From assembly GCA_012845835.1 (NCBI GenBank), contig JABAKD010000023.1:18958691-19022690 (forward strand): a stretch of DNA of 64,000 bases, given 5' to 3'. Position numbers and translations under genes: made by a program. Every line of letters starts with the position of its first letter. Within the stretch, counting starts at the first letter, position 1. Origin of the DNA: Undaria pinnatifida. Taxonomy: Eukaryota; Sar; Phaeophyceae; Laminariales; Alariaceae. The notes beneath the pieces were generated by a model. That model saw only the letters and a list, made by a program, of their open reading frames with translations. It did not search any database and was not told where the DNA came from. Positions 9,420-19,461 of this stretch are shown here, one piece after another.

Positions 9420-10168
9420 GTCGGCCCGACGACTGAAGCGATGGGCGAACAGCGGGATGTAGGTGTTGCCTCGTGGTGTGGCCGGAAGGGGCCGAAGTAG
9501 TCAACACTGACGGCGACACCTGGACCTTCCGGTAGAGGCATTGAGATGATGGGCCAGCGGACAGTCAGCCGTGGGGTTTTCCGCGCTTGGCACTTAAAGC
9601 AGTGGCGAAGCCACCACCGGGTGCACGCATTCATGCCAATCCAACAATAAAACCGCTCCAGTATGCGCAACGTGTGCGCGGTACCAAGGTGACAAGAGAC
9701 CGTCGAGTGACAAACTCGCATGATCCAAGGGCGCATAAGCAGGGGAACGTAGATGCGAACTGGCTCGTCGTTTAGCAAGCAAGCAGCTTGCCCCACAGAG
9801 TTGGGTTTGTCAGAGCTTGTTGGCGGGAGTGTCGGGTTACGGACGAGTAGGACAATGTCGTCGTCGGTTGTATGTAGTCGACCCTTACCCACCAGCTCCT
9901 TGAGGTCTGAGAGGCATGGACGCTTGTGCGAGAGGTAGCGCGCCAAAAAGTCGGGCGGCAGGGCCGATGGCCGGCGGGTAGAAACGTAACGTATCGTAGC
10001 GTGGCACGTCGGTTCTGCGTGCTGTTCGCGCTTCCAATCGGCGTGCGAATAACGCGCGACGGAATCAGCGAACCGCAATTCAGCAGCGTCGCCGAGGGCG
10101 TCCGACCTTGTGTATGCAGTCGGCGTGTCACCAGGAGAAGGCGTGAGCCGTAAGAGAGGAGTTCTCAT
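9362..10168 (-). pseudogene. Integrase H2C2 finger and start of catalytic core
   Basis: The 268-residue frame includes a zinc finger with H154, H160, C190 and C193 (HX5HX29CX2C, within MRVCHSTVSCHLGT...CFKCQARK) and then VAVSVDYFGPFRP, with D223 as the first catalytic Asp. The N-terminal part (SHADWKREQHAEP) resembles the linker after RNase H. The methionine used is arbitrary because the original frame is continuous with pol. Confidence 0.82.
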
Positions 10169-10289
10169 ACAGGCTCTGCGTGGTCGCGGTCGGACGGTAG
10201 TGGCATCGTGCGGACCGGCGAGTCGACAAGAGCGGGGGTCGCGGCGGCGGGCGGAGCCGGCCGCGACCGTGGGACTCGCGGCGGAGTTT

Positions 10290-10975
10290 TACCTCGTCTG
10301 GAAGATGGCCGAGGGGCCCCGCCGGGCCCGAATCCTTAATCTACAGCGGGGGTGCATTACCCGTTGCTTTCGCTGTTCGTCGGCGCGTCGTCGACGACGG
10401 AGGGAATGGAATCGCCAAGCAAGGCGGAGACGGACAGTCGAACCGGTGGTCGCGGCGGTGGCCGTCTCCTGTGTAGAACGCCGGGATAGATAATTCGGCT
10501 GTGCGATGGGCGTCGCTGCAGCCAGGGCTTTTGCGGAGCCCGTGCCGCTCTCGATGGGTATGGCAAAAACCGAAGCGAAAACGGTGTCAGCGGCAGGCGA
10601 AATCGACCCGCGGCCGGTGCAGCCTACGGTAGTGGCGACGGAGGCAGAAACACGAGCGACGAATCTCTCCGGGGAAGCAGAAAGGCCGTCAATCTTCATA
10701 CGTGGCTCGTGTGTGCGAAAATCATGAAATTCCTGAGAGGTGACAGGGAGCCCACCCAAGGCAGCATGTTCAGTGCGGGGCACGAGCCCACCCAAGACGG
10801 TGCTTTCGACAAGGGGCACGATTCAACCCAAACCCCTGGGATCGGCGAGGAGGGAGTGCGCAGTCCGCGGGTCCGTAGGAGGTAGATACCGCTATCTCCA
10901 ACGGGCTTGGGGCTTGTCAACCCCACGTAGTTGTAGTTTGTCGAGCCACTGCGGTCGTACTCCGTAGCAGGCTCT
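10290..10975 (-). other. Pol linker between RNase H and integrase
   Basis: Open frames here show no catalytic motif. LGGLVP-like and WVGS-like units repeat around 10740-10830 (GTCTTGGGTGGGCTCGTGCC, GCCTTGGGTGGGCTCCCTG). It probably corresponds to the variable linker before the integrase finger, degraded by frameshifts. Confidence 0.4.
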
Positions 10976-11259
10976 AGAAAACGGGCCGGAAAAATCGACG
11001 ATGCCGTTGGCGCTGCCTTTGCGGTACTCGAGTGTGCAATCGAACGCGGTGACGAACTCAATCTACCGCTGGACTCGTGCATTGAGGGTCCCCACTTTGC
11101 CAATGCTCTCCTGTGTTTTGTGGCCGGAGGATATGCGGAACTTTGTTCCCTGCAGTACCCTCGGAGGCGTTTGGGAGCCCCAACAATGCTGCGGGTCCCC
11201 AAATCTGGAGGAGTCCAGTGCCTCTTCGAGTCGAGCGGTGCTTGACTGATATACGCGAT
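10975..11259 (-). pseudogene. RNase H C-terminal remnant
   Basis: In three alternating frames I can read IAYISQAPLDSKRHWTPPDL, KRLRGY, then the helix leading to QRWIEFVTAF-like residues, and CTLEYRKGSANGIVDFSG. This is the usual end of the RT-linked RNase H of gypsy elements, where the last block precedes the polyprotein linker. The sequence before IAYIS no longer fits RNase H, so a deletion junction lies at about 11260. The reverse transcriptase that should precede it is missing. Confidence 0.7.
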
Positions 11260-11544
11260 TTTCATAGTGAACAAAACGTCGTCCAGCGTCACATTACCCT
11301 TGACGAAACAGGGGCCGTGTTCTGACAGCGCAAGGTCAGGGCCGACGCCAGAAGCAGTCTCCAAACTCCACTTCCTTTAAATGGCCAACGCGCCCGAGAA
11401 ATAGGTCGGAAACGCCGAAGGGGAAGTTTTGCGAGTGCTGGCCGCTGTTAACGGCCCAGTTGCGGCGCGGACGAGATTTCTTGGTTCTTGCATTCGCTGT
11501 GCTGGTGCGGAACCGACTAGGGGAGGCCGGGTGCGCCGACCCGG

Positions 11545-12011
11545 TCTCATTGTCGCGAATAGCTTTGCGAACGGCAGAAAGTGCCTCACCGAGTAAGTTT
11601 CTCCTCTTCCCTAGCATGGGTTGTTGGCCCTGGGACCACCCGCCCGGAGACCAATGCCCCACACTGGGTCCAGAGAACTGAATTCAGCCAGAAGCTTGTT
11701 GTCAGAGCTTAAAAGTTGATTTTTTTCATGGCTGGATTCTGCGTGAATTTGGCGTAGGTGCCAGATGACACGGCGTTTTGCTTCTCCCTGTCCCCGACAC
11801 TGGAGTCAAAGTTGCGCACGCCTCGACCGATGCGTGTGCTTGGACGAGGCGACGATATGATGAGCCCCACTGCTCGATGGTCTCGCAAAAACTTGGTTTT
11901 TTCGGGCATTATGTACTGCTCCGCGCAAGAATATGGCACGTCGTCCACGGCAAACGGCGAAGGGAACAACGGTGGAAAATAGGATGGGGGCTGCCAGAAT
12001 AACACCACTTT
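11545..12011 (-). pseudogene. NADAR domain inside gypsy-like element
   Basis: Three frames give a nearly full-length NADAR domain. First (12011-11709): VLFWQPP, SPFAVDDVPYSCAEQYIMPE, GRGVRNFD and YAKFTQNPAM. Second (about 11703-11620): DNKLLAEFSSLDPVWGIGLR. Third (about 11605-11545): NLLGEALSAVRKAIRD. The conserved Glu in CAEQY, the KF-QNP block, the D-x-VWGIGL block and the NLLG-x-x-L-x-x-VR end are family hallmarks. NADAR enzymes act on ADP-ribose-linked substrates; some bacterial members remove ADP-ribose from guanine in DNA and protect against DarT-type modification. Its position between gag and RNase H is unusual. Frameshifts indicate a dead copy, but a domain this complete suggests it was once translated with the element. 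Confidence 0.82.
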
Positions 12012-12053
12012 GGCTGTGGAGTATTCGAGAGAAAGGTCAAAAGCCGTGTTGAA

Positions 12054-12625
12054 ATTTGGGCCTGCAATGTTCCCGTCCAGGAACACCAGGCCTCGGGAGC
12101 ACGACGCGAATCCGAACCCGTGGTATCTCGCCTCGGGTCTTTTTTCGCTCGTTGGCGGAAAAGTGCGAGAATTCGCTCTAACTGCGCCCGAAAAATGGCA
12201 AAATCCGACGGTGCCAACCCGTCGGTAGCCTCGTTGATATTTGTGGGTCCGCAATGTCCCCTTCTGGGAACACCGGTCCTCGGCTCTTCGGGCCTGTAGT
12301 GTCCCCTTGCGGGGGAGCACCAGGCCTCGGGAGCAAGATGCGAGTCTGAACCCGGGGTTTCTCGCCTCGAGTCTTCCTCATTCGCTGGCGGAAACTCGTA
12401 AGAAGCCGCCCTCGCTGCACCCGAAACTTTTTCAAACTCGGACGGTGCCAACCCGTCGGCAGCCTCGTTGGGCATTTGGGCCTGTAGTGTCCCCCTCAGG
12501 AACACCAGGCCCCGGGAGCACGACGCGATTCCGAACCCACGGTTTCTCGCGTCGTGGCCTCTTCGCTTTTTGGCATATAATCGCAAGAAAACTGCTTCAA
12601 CTGAGCCAGCAGGGGCTCTGAGCTG
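12054..12625 (-). repeat. ~185-bp imperfect tandem repeats upstream of NADAR
   Basis: Anchors CAGGCCTCGGGAGCA recur at about 12088, 12323 and 12508, with a shorter partial unit near 12250. Each unit also holds GGTGCCAACCCGTCGG and CTCGTTG. On the minus strand they encode repeated DGLAPSxF and APEAWC peptides, so they are repeats inside the polyprotein. Spacing of 234 and 185 bp breaks the frame between units. Confidence 0.75.
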
Positions 12626-12684
12626 TTTCTGCTTGACGAGGGGCGCGATTCTTGCGTAAATTTACGGGAATAGCGTCCAGCTGA

Positions 12685-13098
12685 TCAGGCTGGAGGCCGC
12701 GGCGTCACCCCTGGCCCGTCGCGCAGTGTCGGATATTCTTCCTGTGCCACTGGGGCAGACGTAGCCTGAAACACGTGGGTTAGCGTGTTAAAAGACGAAG
12801 CAGGGTCCGTAGGCCCTGTGGGCGTCTTCTGGAGCGGGGCTCGGGGAAGTGGCAATAATGATTTTACCCGAGGAGGCTCTTTTCCGTTATGCCTCTTGGA
12901 GAAGGGAGACGAGGTAGCTAATCTTGTCCACTCCTCCTTGATGGAAAAAAGGACAGAGCGCCCGCTGTCATCGCGAGCAAACACCGGATCGAGCCTCGCA
13001 AAAGATCTCGGTGTTTCAGTGTTGGCCTTCCCACACCTCAAATCGACCGCCACCTCGTGGCCAGGAAAAAAGTTTTTTGAGTGTCGACCGTCCCACAC
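12685..13098 (-). pseudogene. Unassigned gag-pol segment
   Basis: A 137-residue frame (GHEVAVDLRCGK, FARDDSGRSVLFSIKEEW) lies between the zinc knuckle and the internal repeats. An aspartic protease is expected in this interval, but I see no convincing D-S/T-G active site; DDSG at about residue 52 has the wrong context. Its plus-strand counterpart contains two similar blocks (CCCACACCTCAAA at about 13030 and 13090). Confidence 0.35.
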
Positions 13099-13379
13099 CT
13101 CAAACCGACCGCCACTGCCTGGTCAGGGACAGGGGGGGATGAACGCATACGCGTAAACAGGCGACGCGCCGTCACCGCAGCTATATTGTTGCGCGACGCG
13201 TGCGTGGGGGCAAAACGTAGGCTCCCGTGCCATGGTTGATGGGTGCGGCGTTTGGAGCGCGTACCCCCATTGCTGAGTTTATGCCGCGGCTGAGGGAAAC
13301 GGCGCTGGAAGCGCGGTTCCCGTCGCTTAACTCAGACCATGACCGAGGGGAACGTCGCGGGAATCGCGCGTTCTCGCCG

Positions 13380-13904
13380 TCAAAGAAAAATGAAAGAATA
13401 AAAAAATACCTGGCTGGAGGAAACCACGCTTGAAGCGCTAGTTTCCGCCGCCGGTGCTACACTGTGAGAATCACTCGCAGACGGCGTAGGAGCCCGTGGG
13501 CTCTTGACAGAGGCCATCTGTGCTGCGTTGCTGGACAGGCTAGCAACAGTACACGGGCATCTTCTGAAACCAAAATACGTACCCCCTGACAGTGTTGTCG
13601 ACGGTGCCGTACCGCCGTCGAGCTGTCGATTGCCGTTACGGAATGTGCCAGGTTGGCGCGCGAGTGTATTTTCGCCCGGGTTGTGGGCGGCTCCAAAGCG
13701 CATTCGAGGAGCAGGAGCGGGGGCAGAAGAGGCGGGCGAGTGCAGGATACCACCATAGTGAACCAACGTGTATGTGGTATAATTGTGACAGTTTACCTTG
13801 TCCTGATCCTGGTTATACCCTCGCGATTGACCTGAAAGATGGCGGCGATTTTTCTTGTGGGTGTTTGGGCGAGAAAATTTATCGTCTCGGCGGTAGCAGA
13901 CCAT
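13380..13904 (-). pseudogene. Gag segment after the zinc knuckle
   Basis: Basic residues at the start (KKNRRHLSGQSRG) followed by a Pro/Ala-rich, low-complexity stretch (SSAPAPAPRMRFGAA) fit the nucleocapsid tail of a gag protein. It continues the zinc-knuckle region after a frameshift near 13905. No enzymatic motif. Confidence 0.45.
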
Positions 13905-13913
13905 GCGTGTTTG

Positions 13914-14270
13914 TCAACGTCGGTGTGCGTCATCGTCGCCAAGTTGGCCAAGTTCAGGGTTCAAGCAGCCACTCGCAGTAATGAAAGGATGCTTACAATG
14001 CTTGAATGAATGGTTGTCTTCGTGGCAGATGAGGCAAAGTCCCCGGTTTTCTCGGAGGGCATCAGCGCGAGGTGAAAGGAGGCCGCTCCAAAGGGGAGGG
14101 TCGTCTGTCTTGAACGAGGCCTTCATGGCGAAAACTTGTGCATAATGATGCTTTTCTAGTGGCCAGCAGTTCGATGTGTGGTCAAGCCAAGGGTCAGATG
14201 AATCATAAATGTGCATGACAGTTGAATGATGGCTCAATCCCGTCTGCCACGAAAGCGACTGGGACGGCAT
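13914..14270 (-). pseudogene. Gag nucleocapsid region with CCHC zinc knuckle
   Basis: LCLICHEDNHSFKHCKHP holds a perfect CX2CX4HX4C knuckle (C79, C82, H87, C92 of the 118-residue frame). Such knuckles in gag bind the element RNA during packaging. The preceding residues (DPWLDHTSNCWPLEKHHYAQVFAMKA) belong to the same product. The 5' part of the frame lies in a 124-bp tandem duplication, which shifts the frame. Confidence 0.75.
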
Positions 14271-14395
14271 GATGCTCTTCTAGTGGCCAGCAGTTCGATG
14301 TGTGGTCGAGCCAAGGGTCAGATGAACCTTAAATGGGCATGACAGTTGAATGATGGCTCGATCTGTCTGCCACGAAAGCGACTGGGACGGCACTC
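14148..14395. repeat. 124-bp tandem duplication in gag
   Basis: Two units, about 14148-14271 and 14272-14395, share CTAGTGGCCAGCAGTTCGAT and CCACGAAAGCGACTGGGA with only a few differences. 124 is not a multiple of three, so the duplication itself breaks gag. Confidence 0.85.
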
Positions 14396-14520
14396 GGCCC
14401 TGGCCGCGCCCATGATCGGCGGGCCGGGGTCCCGACGGGGCGGATGAATGCGCTCCCGTCGTAAGGAACAGGGAGAGAAAAAAATGTTTCGCCGTTGATG
14501 GCAGGTGTCTTATTACGCGT

Positions 14521-14754
14521 CTAGTCACTAAAATCCCGCCAAATAGTATCCAAAGAGGCGTATGGCCGCGGGTCCGTTGCCTTCGAACCAGGGTACAACG
14601 CAGGCAGGAGAGCCGGGAATTGCTCATTCGCCGCCACCCGAACCACCTCCAACATATCCGTCCCCGGAGACAAAACACGCTTACTCCCCGTAGCGGTCGG
14701 CACGAGTACGCAAAACTCCCGACTGAAATCAGAAAAAGGCATGCCGTTACACAT
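14521..14754 (-). pseudogene. Gag capsid-like fragment
   Basis: A 77-residue frame: MPFSDFSREFCVLVPTATG, LEVVRVAANEQFPALLP, LYPGSKATDPRPYASLDT and IWRDFSD. Codon-like continuity and position between gag N-terminus and the zinc knuckle suggest the capsid part of gag. I do not know a structure for this family. Confidence 0.5.
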
Positions 14755-14891
14755 TCAAAAAGTGTGCAACTTAGTGTAGCGCTCCTCCGTGTCAACGACG
14801 TCGAATTGCGTGATCAGCAGACGAAACGGGAGGGTGAAAGCCTCAGGCCCAGATGCTCCTCCTGCCATGGCTCTTGACACACCTCTGCCTG

Positions 14892-16167
14892 CTACCATGG
14901 CCACCTCGCTGTGGTCCGTACTCGAGGACGAAGACGAGCGGGAGGAGGTTGAAGAGCCGTCCCACGCTGAACGTCCTCCAGCGCCGTTCCTCCGCCCTCC
15001 GTTGCCTCTGCCAGAGCTGCGGCTAACTGCCCCGGTTGTTGAACCAAAGTTGCCCCCTCGGCGGCGCCCTCAGGCACATCAGCACCCGATGCGCTGTCAC
15101 CCCCGCGGCGGTGGTGGTGGTCGCCACCCCCACCATTTTTGCCGCCACCCCCACGGTTGCGGTCCCCTCGGTCGCGACTGTCGCTTCGTCGCTGTTTTCC
15201 CCGGTTTTGTTCTGCCAACTCTTCCTCCGGCGTTCGGCCAAAAGACAGGGTTGGGGTCCTCGTCGTGGGCTATCAGCGGGGCCTTGACGAGGGCAAGGGT
15301 GGGGGCGGCTCTCGTCTGTTTAGCATAGGGCGTACAATCCACGCGAGTCCAGGCCGCTCCCACTGAAAGGACGTCCGCTTGCCGCGACGCCGGCCTCTTT
15401 GACGAGAGGAGGGCGCAGGCCGTTTCCACCACCGCGGTCGCCAACGCTGAGAAGTCTACCCTCGGTGCAGACGCCACGCACGCGACGATGCCCTTGAATA
15501 AGGCGTCGTTCCTGGATCGTGGTCGCTGGGATGCGACACCCTGCGGGCGCGACGAAGCGAAGGGGCCGGTATAGCTCCCGCCGCAGCCGACGCAACTGAT
15601 TGGGCGAGGTCTTGTTGCGCCCTCTTCGCTACCAGGGACGCCTCCCGCGCAGCGATCTTCGCCTGCTCGATATCTCCGTCAAATCGACGTCGGCGTGCTA
15701 TCGTCTGGTTGTCGTCGTCGAGCGCCCGCTGGGCCCGCGCCGCCGCGTATGCCAAGTCCAAGGGGGCGGCATGGGCGCCCCGGTTCCGCGAGCTTTGGGG
15801 TTGGCGCTCTGTCGAGCGCGGAGAGCCTAGGTGGCGGCGGTTGTGCCCTGTCGCGCGCGGGGGGGGCAGCTGGTGGCGCTCCCCCGGGGCTGGCGAGAGC
15901 TGGCGTCGAGACGCCCCCGAGTCCGGTGGGGGTTGGTCCGTCTTGTTCTCTGCTTGAACCGGCGAGTCGACCCACTTGGTTGGTGGGTCCGGGTGGAGGT
16001 ATGGTGCTCCGTCTTCTGTCTCGTCACCGAAACCCGCCTCCGGTGGTTTCCTCCGTCTCGAGTCGCGGGAATTCGAGCGAGCTCTCTCTTTGTCGTGGGC
16101 ATCCAGGTTGGGGTGCGTGGAAGACCTCAGCCTGCCCCGAGTAGCCCGTTTCATCACTGGTAGACAT
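14892..16167 (-). pseudogene. Gag N-terminal region
   Basis: The likely start is ATG at 16167 (MSTSDETG), preceded by a pyrimidine-rich stretch ending CTACAG, which resembles a 3' splice site. The frame then shifts. The 233-residue frame 16157-15456 is Arg/Pro/Ser-rich and has a coiled-coil-like block at about residues 134-190 (AYAAARAQRALDDDNQT, DIEQAKIAAREASLVAKRAQ). Further frames to 14892 are basic and Gly-rich. Low-complexity composition plus position upstream of the knuckle supports gag. Confidence 0.55.
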
Positions 16168-16589
16168 GTTGCTTGTTGTCTGTAGGGAGGGTAGCGGAAG
16201 TAGGGGGTGTGGAGGAAGGTGGCGGGATGGAAACGACGCGTACAGAAGCTATGGAGGCAGATATATTTGTGTGGTGTCCCTGCTGCAAGTCGCGGTATAT
16301 CTGTGTTTCAGCAAGCAGCAAGACATGGGCCTCGACTCCGTCCAGCACCAGTGATGGTAGCAGCCACGCCAACTAGCCTTATAAAAGGAGTACAGCAGTA
16401 AGAAGGGTACCATCCACCAAAATCGCAACATAAGAGCAGCCCCCAGTTTGACCGTAGGGTATACGGGTAACGCCTGCACGAACCGCAGTAAAAGCAGCCA
16501 AAAATGGGCAGCACTGACCCAAACCGCAGTGCATGGGGTGCAACACAGTAACGGTACGTCTGCAGCCATCGTACTTAAACACGCATCAT

Positions 16590-16965
16590 TTAACCTAGGC
16601 GAGGGGGGTAGCACAGGAAAGCGTCGCCCAAAACGCTCACGCCCATCGCACCAAAACAGGCAGCATCCAACCTAGGTGCAGTGTAGGAGGGGGTAGCACA
16701 GTAAAGGGTTGCACAAGAAGCCCATGCCCATCGCACCAAAACAGGCAGCATTTAACTTAGGTAAAGTGTAGGAGGCAGCACGCAGTGAAGGGTCGCCGAA
16801 CTCGTCGACGCTCATGGCACCAAAACAGGCAGCATTTAACCTAGGTGCAGTGTAGGGGGGGTAGCACGGTAAAGGTTCGCCCAACACGCCGACGCTCATC
16901 GTACCAAAACAGGCCGCATTTAACTTAGGTGTAGTTCAGGGGGGTAGCACAGTGAAAGTTTGCCC
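16590..16965. repeat. 84-bp tandem array, about 4.5 units
   Basis: CCAAAACAGG recurs at 16651, 16736, 16820 and 16904, a spacing of 84-85 bp. Each unit also has AACCTAGGTGCAGTGTAGG or a close variant and GGGTAGCACAGTAAAG. Confidence 0.9.
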
Positions 16966-16989
16966 AACAGTAGTGCTGCTCGCTGCATT

Positions 16990-17440
16990 ATCGTTGCTGT
17001 GCCCATAGGTAACCACACGAAAATGGGCAGTATAACCCCCGAACAGGTAGTTTCCGCACCGTCCGCACTAAAGGGGGACGATCGAGCCTACAGAAGTGCT
17101 GATATCCGTAGTATCGCTGCTGTGTTAACAGGTAACGGCAATTCCAACCGCATCAAGATGGGGGTATAGCGTCCGAACAAGGCAGTTTCCGCACCGTCCG
17201 TACTATAGGGGGACGATCGAGCCTACAGTAGTGCCGATTTCTGTAGTATCGCTGCTGTGTTAACAGGTAACGGCAATTCCAACCGCACCAAGATGGGGGT
17301 ATAGCGTCCGAACGAGGCAGTTTTCGCACCGTCCGCACTATAGGGGGACGATCGAGCCTACAGTAGTGCTGATTGCTGCAAGATTGCTCCTGTGACTACG
17401 GGTGACGGCAACACCAACCGCCTTAAAAAGGGTAGTATAA
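16990..17440. repeat. 135-bp tandem array, about 3.3 units
   Basis: GGGGGACGATCGAGCC recurs at 17073, 17208 and 17343, spaced exactly 135 bp. Units share TGTGTTAACAGGTAACGGCA and are well over 90% identical for the two central ones. Confidence 0.92.
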
Positions 17441-17794
17441 TACCAAGACCAGCTGTAGACAAGGGGTGTACGCCCACAGCCGAATAGAAAGGCTGTTTGC
17501 CCCCAAGTACCGCATCAAACGGGCTGATCCCCACTTGCACTGTTAAAGCTGTAAAGCGCAGTATCTCCGCGAACTGTAGTAAACGCTCTGTAACGGGCAG
17601 TAGCTGTCCAAACATGTGCAGAGAAGAAAAGAAAAAATGCCAGCATAGACCCCAGCGGTATGGTGAAGGGCAGCACATGTACCAACAGCAGCAGAAAGGC
17701 AGCGTTTGCGCCTACAGTATAGTGCTTAGCGTCTCCGCCAACTGTAAACCGCTTTGCAACGGACAGTATCCGTCGTGACAGCTAAAAAAAAAAA

Positions 17795-17920
17795 TTGCAG
17801 CATTTATCATAGCAGCATCTTGGAACCCCGTAAAATATTTTGCAGCATATACCCTAGCAGCATTGTGGAACCCCGTAAAACATTTTTTGCAGCATTTACC
17901 CTAGCAGCATTGTAGAAGGG
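17795..17920. repeat. ~46-bp tandem array, 3 units
   Basis: TTGCAGCAT starts units at 17795, 17840 and 17887; each contains TAGCAGCAT and the first two TGGAACCCCGTAAAA. Confidence 0.88.
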
Positions 17921-18110
17921 CAGCACATGTACCGGCAGGAAGACGGCTAACGCCTAGTCAGCTGAAAAAAAATCCGTACTTACTCCGACCGCACTACAAG
18001 GGGACGGTTACGTTGGCAGCAGTGCAGAGTGCCGCACTGTCGCAGCTGTGCCCACACATGAAGTGGTATTAGTCCCCGCGTACCCATGAATGCTTGAATA
18101 TAGGGCATCG

Positions 18111-19071
18111 TACACGCCGACAGACTTGCCCAAAAAAGCCAGCACAGCGTTTCAACGTTCACTAAATCCAAGTTCTAGTCACGGGGGGGCCAGGACGAAA
18201 AAAACCTCTCGAATCGAACTTGCAAGGAGCACGCGCACAGCAGCGGAGGGTGTCAGAGGTGCGGTGCTGTAACTGTGGACGCTGGGGCAGTGAAGGGTCG
18301 AGCTATGTGGTGGATGAGCAGGAGCAAAGTAGGCGGTTTGGCTGCTGTACAGTGACTTCTACAGCAGAGAATACGGCGGTATATGGCATGCATTGACAGC
18401 GAGCCCATTATGCTGCGCTGCAGTTGGTACCTCTGCGAACATGATAGTGGTTGAAGGTACATGACGCACAATAGTGGAACGCTGATCACGAGAAATCGGA
18501 GAGGGGTCGGAGTTGCGTCAAATTAGTAGCTGTACTGTTTTCAGCAGAAAGGGAGCAGCAGTTCGTCCGACGCGCAAGACGGATCGACTTATGTACTGAA
18601 ACCCATACGATAACGCGTGTACTGGCACAGTTCGCCAAACGAAGAAGCCCAAACATTCCACGAGCACCGCGTGTTCCTTCCCAGGGCGGACCACAAAGGA
18701 AGGAGCCCCGACATGAGCTCCTAGGGCACGGTGCCCGTAATCCAAGGGGGTCCCGCGAAGGGCGGTCTGGCTCCGACAGCAAAGGTGTATGCAGGCCGAT
18801 GGGCTCTCAGCACGCGAAGTTCCCGTCAATGATCATTCGAAGGATTGATTCCAGTGTGCTTGTCCGTGGCGCGTCATGCCTATGCTTTATCCCACGCGGA
18901 AAAAAAGTACAGGTCGACGGCCGATCTTGGGGCTTGTGCTGGCAACTCGCGGAGATGTGCTGTGCAACATGCCGGCAGAGCGCGGAGCAAGCAAGTCTGA
19001 TGGGTTGGGCTTGGGCAGTTCCGCTGCGGAGTGGTCTATATTGCCAGCTGGCGGGGAGCTGATGCGACCAA
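18111..19071. other. No recognisable gene
   Basis: Both strands have frames of about 100 codons (for example minus 18829-18518), but none shows a motif. A tract resembling GGGGCAGTGAAGGG near 18286 resembles the minisatellites to the left. Confidence 0.35.
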
Positions 19072-19275
19072 ACGCCGAGACGAGTAGTGGCTCCGAAGAG
19101 CAGTGTCGTCCGCACGTACTCGGAAGGTTTCGTCCGTGTGGTGCGTGCCCAGCGACCAACAGGAAGGACCAAACACCGAGACGGGAAGTGTGCTCCGAAG
19201 AGCAATGCCGTCCGCACGTACTTGGAAGGTGTCGTCCGTGTGGTACGTGTCCGGCGACCAACAGGAGGGGCCCGT
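19072..19275. repeat. 102-bp tandem duplication
   Basis: CTCCGAAGAGCA at 19091 and 19193 opens two units sharing CCGTCCGCACGTACTTGGAAG-like sequence and GCGACCAACAGGA. The period of 102 is a multiple of three, so long frames on both strands (18876-19442 plus, 19385-18807 minus) are produced by the repeat and need not be genes. Confidence 0.88.
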
Positions 19276-19461
19276 GCCATCTCAGTGCTGTTGTGGTCGC
19301 CGTTGTAGGAGGAAGGGCGCTCCCTCCATTGAGAAGCCACCCGAGGAGGAACGGGGGTTGTGGGCTCGATGGGAAGCAAAAGCAAAACTGCTACGAAAAA
19401 AATCGGATAGATTGGTTGAACGCTGCCACAACTAGCTATTAATAATAATAGACGAAGCCAT

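Larger units (their letters stand above)
7876..16167 (-). mobile_element. Degenerate Ty3/gypsy-like retroelement with NADAR, lacking RT
   Basis: On the minus strand the order is gag (16167 to about 13900, with a CCHC zinc knuckle), an unassigned linker with internal repeats, a NADAR domain, an RNase H C-terminal remnant, integrase with H2C2 finger and D-D-E residues, a GPY/F-like module, a chromodomain, and a Tudor-like end. RNase H before integrase is the Ty3/gypsy order, and chromodomains after integrase mark chromovirus-like elements. Frameshifts are frequent. No reverse-transcriptase palm motif was found, and only about 285 bp separate NADAR from the RNase H remnant, so RT is deleted. No LTR pair was found. 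It is non-autonomous and probably dead. Confidence 0.8.
16370..18110. repeat. Composite minisatellite block
   Basis: About 1.7 kb of related short modules built from GGGCAGTA, AGCACAGTA and CAGCATT words. Three regular arrays with different unit lengths follow each other (84, 135 and about 46 bp), separated by less regular sequence of the same flavour. No ORF here is credible. Confidence 0.75.

Noticed and set aside
10289-11364. Reverse transcriptase in the gypsy-like element
   Set aside because: No palm motif such as YxDD or LPFG was found in the visible frames; only the RNase H end can be read.
12925-12960. DDSG as aspartic protease active site
   Set aside because: The surrounding residues do not fit the hydrophobic-hydrophobic-D-T/S-G pattern.
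7150-16600. LTR pair of the gypsy-like element
   Set aside because: No direct repeat between the DNA downstream of 7876 and upstream of 16167 could be found by eye.
16590-17440. CRISPR-like array
   Set aside because: Units are contiguous tandem repeats without unique spacers, and the context is eukaryotic.
18876-19442. 188-codon plus frame and 192-codon minus frame
   Set aside because: Both are lengthened by a 102-bp tandem duplication (a multiple of three) and show no motif.
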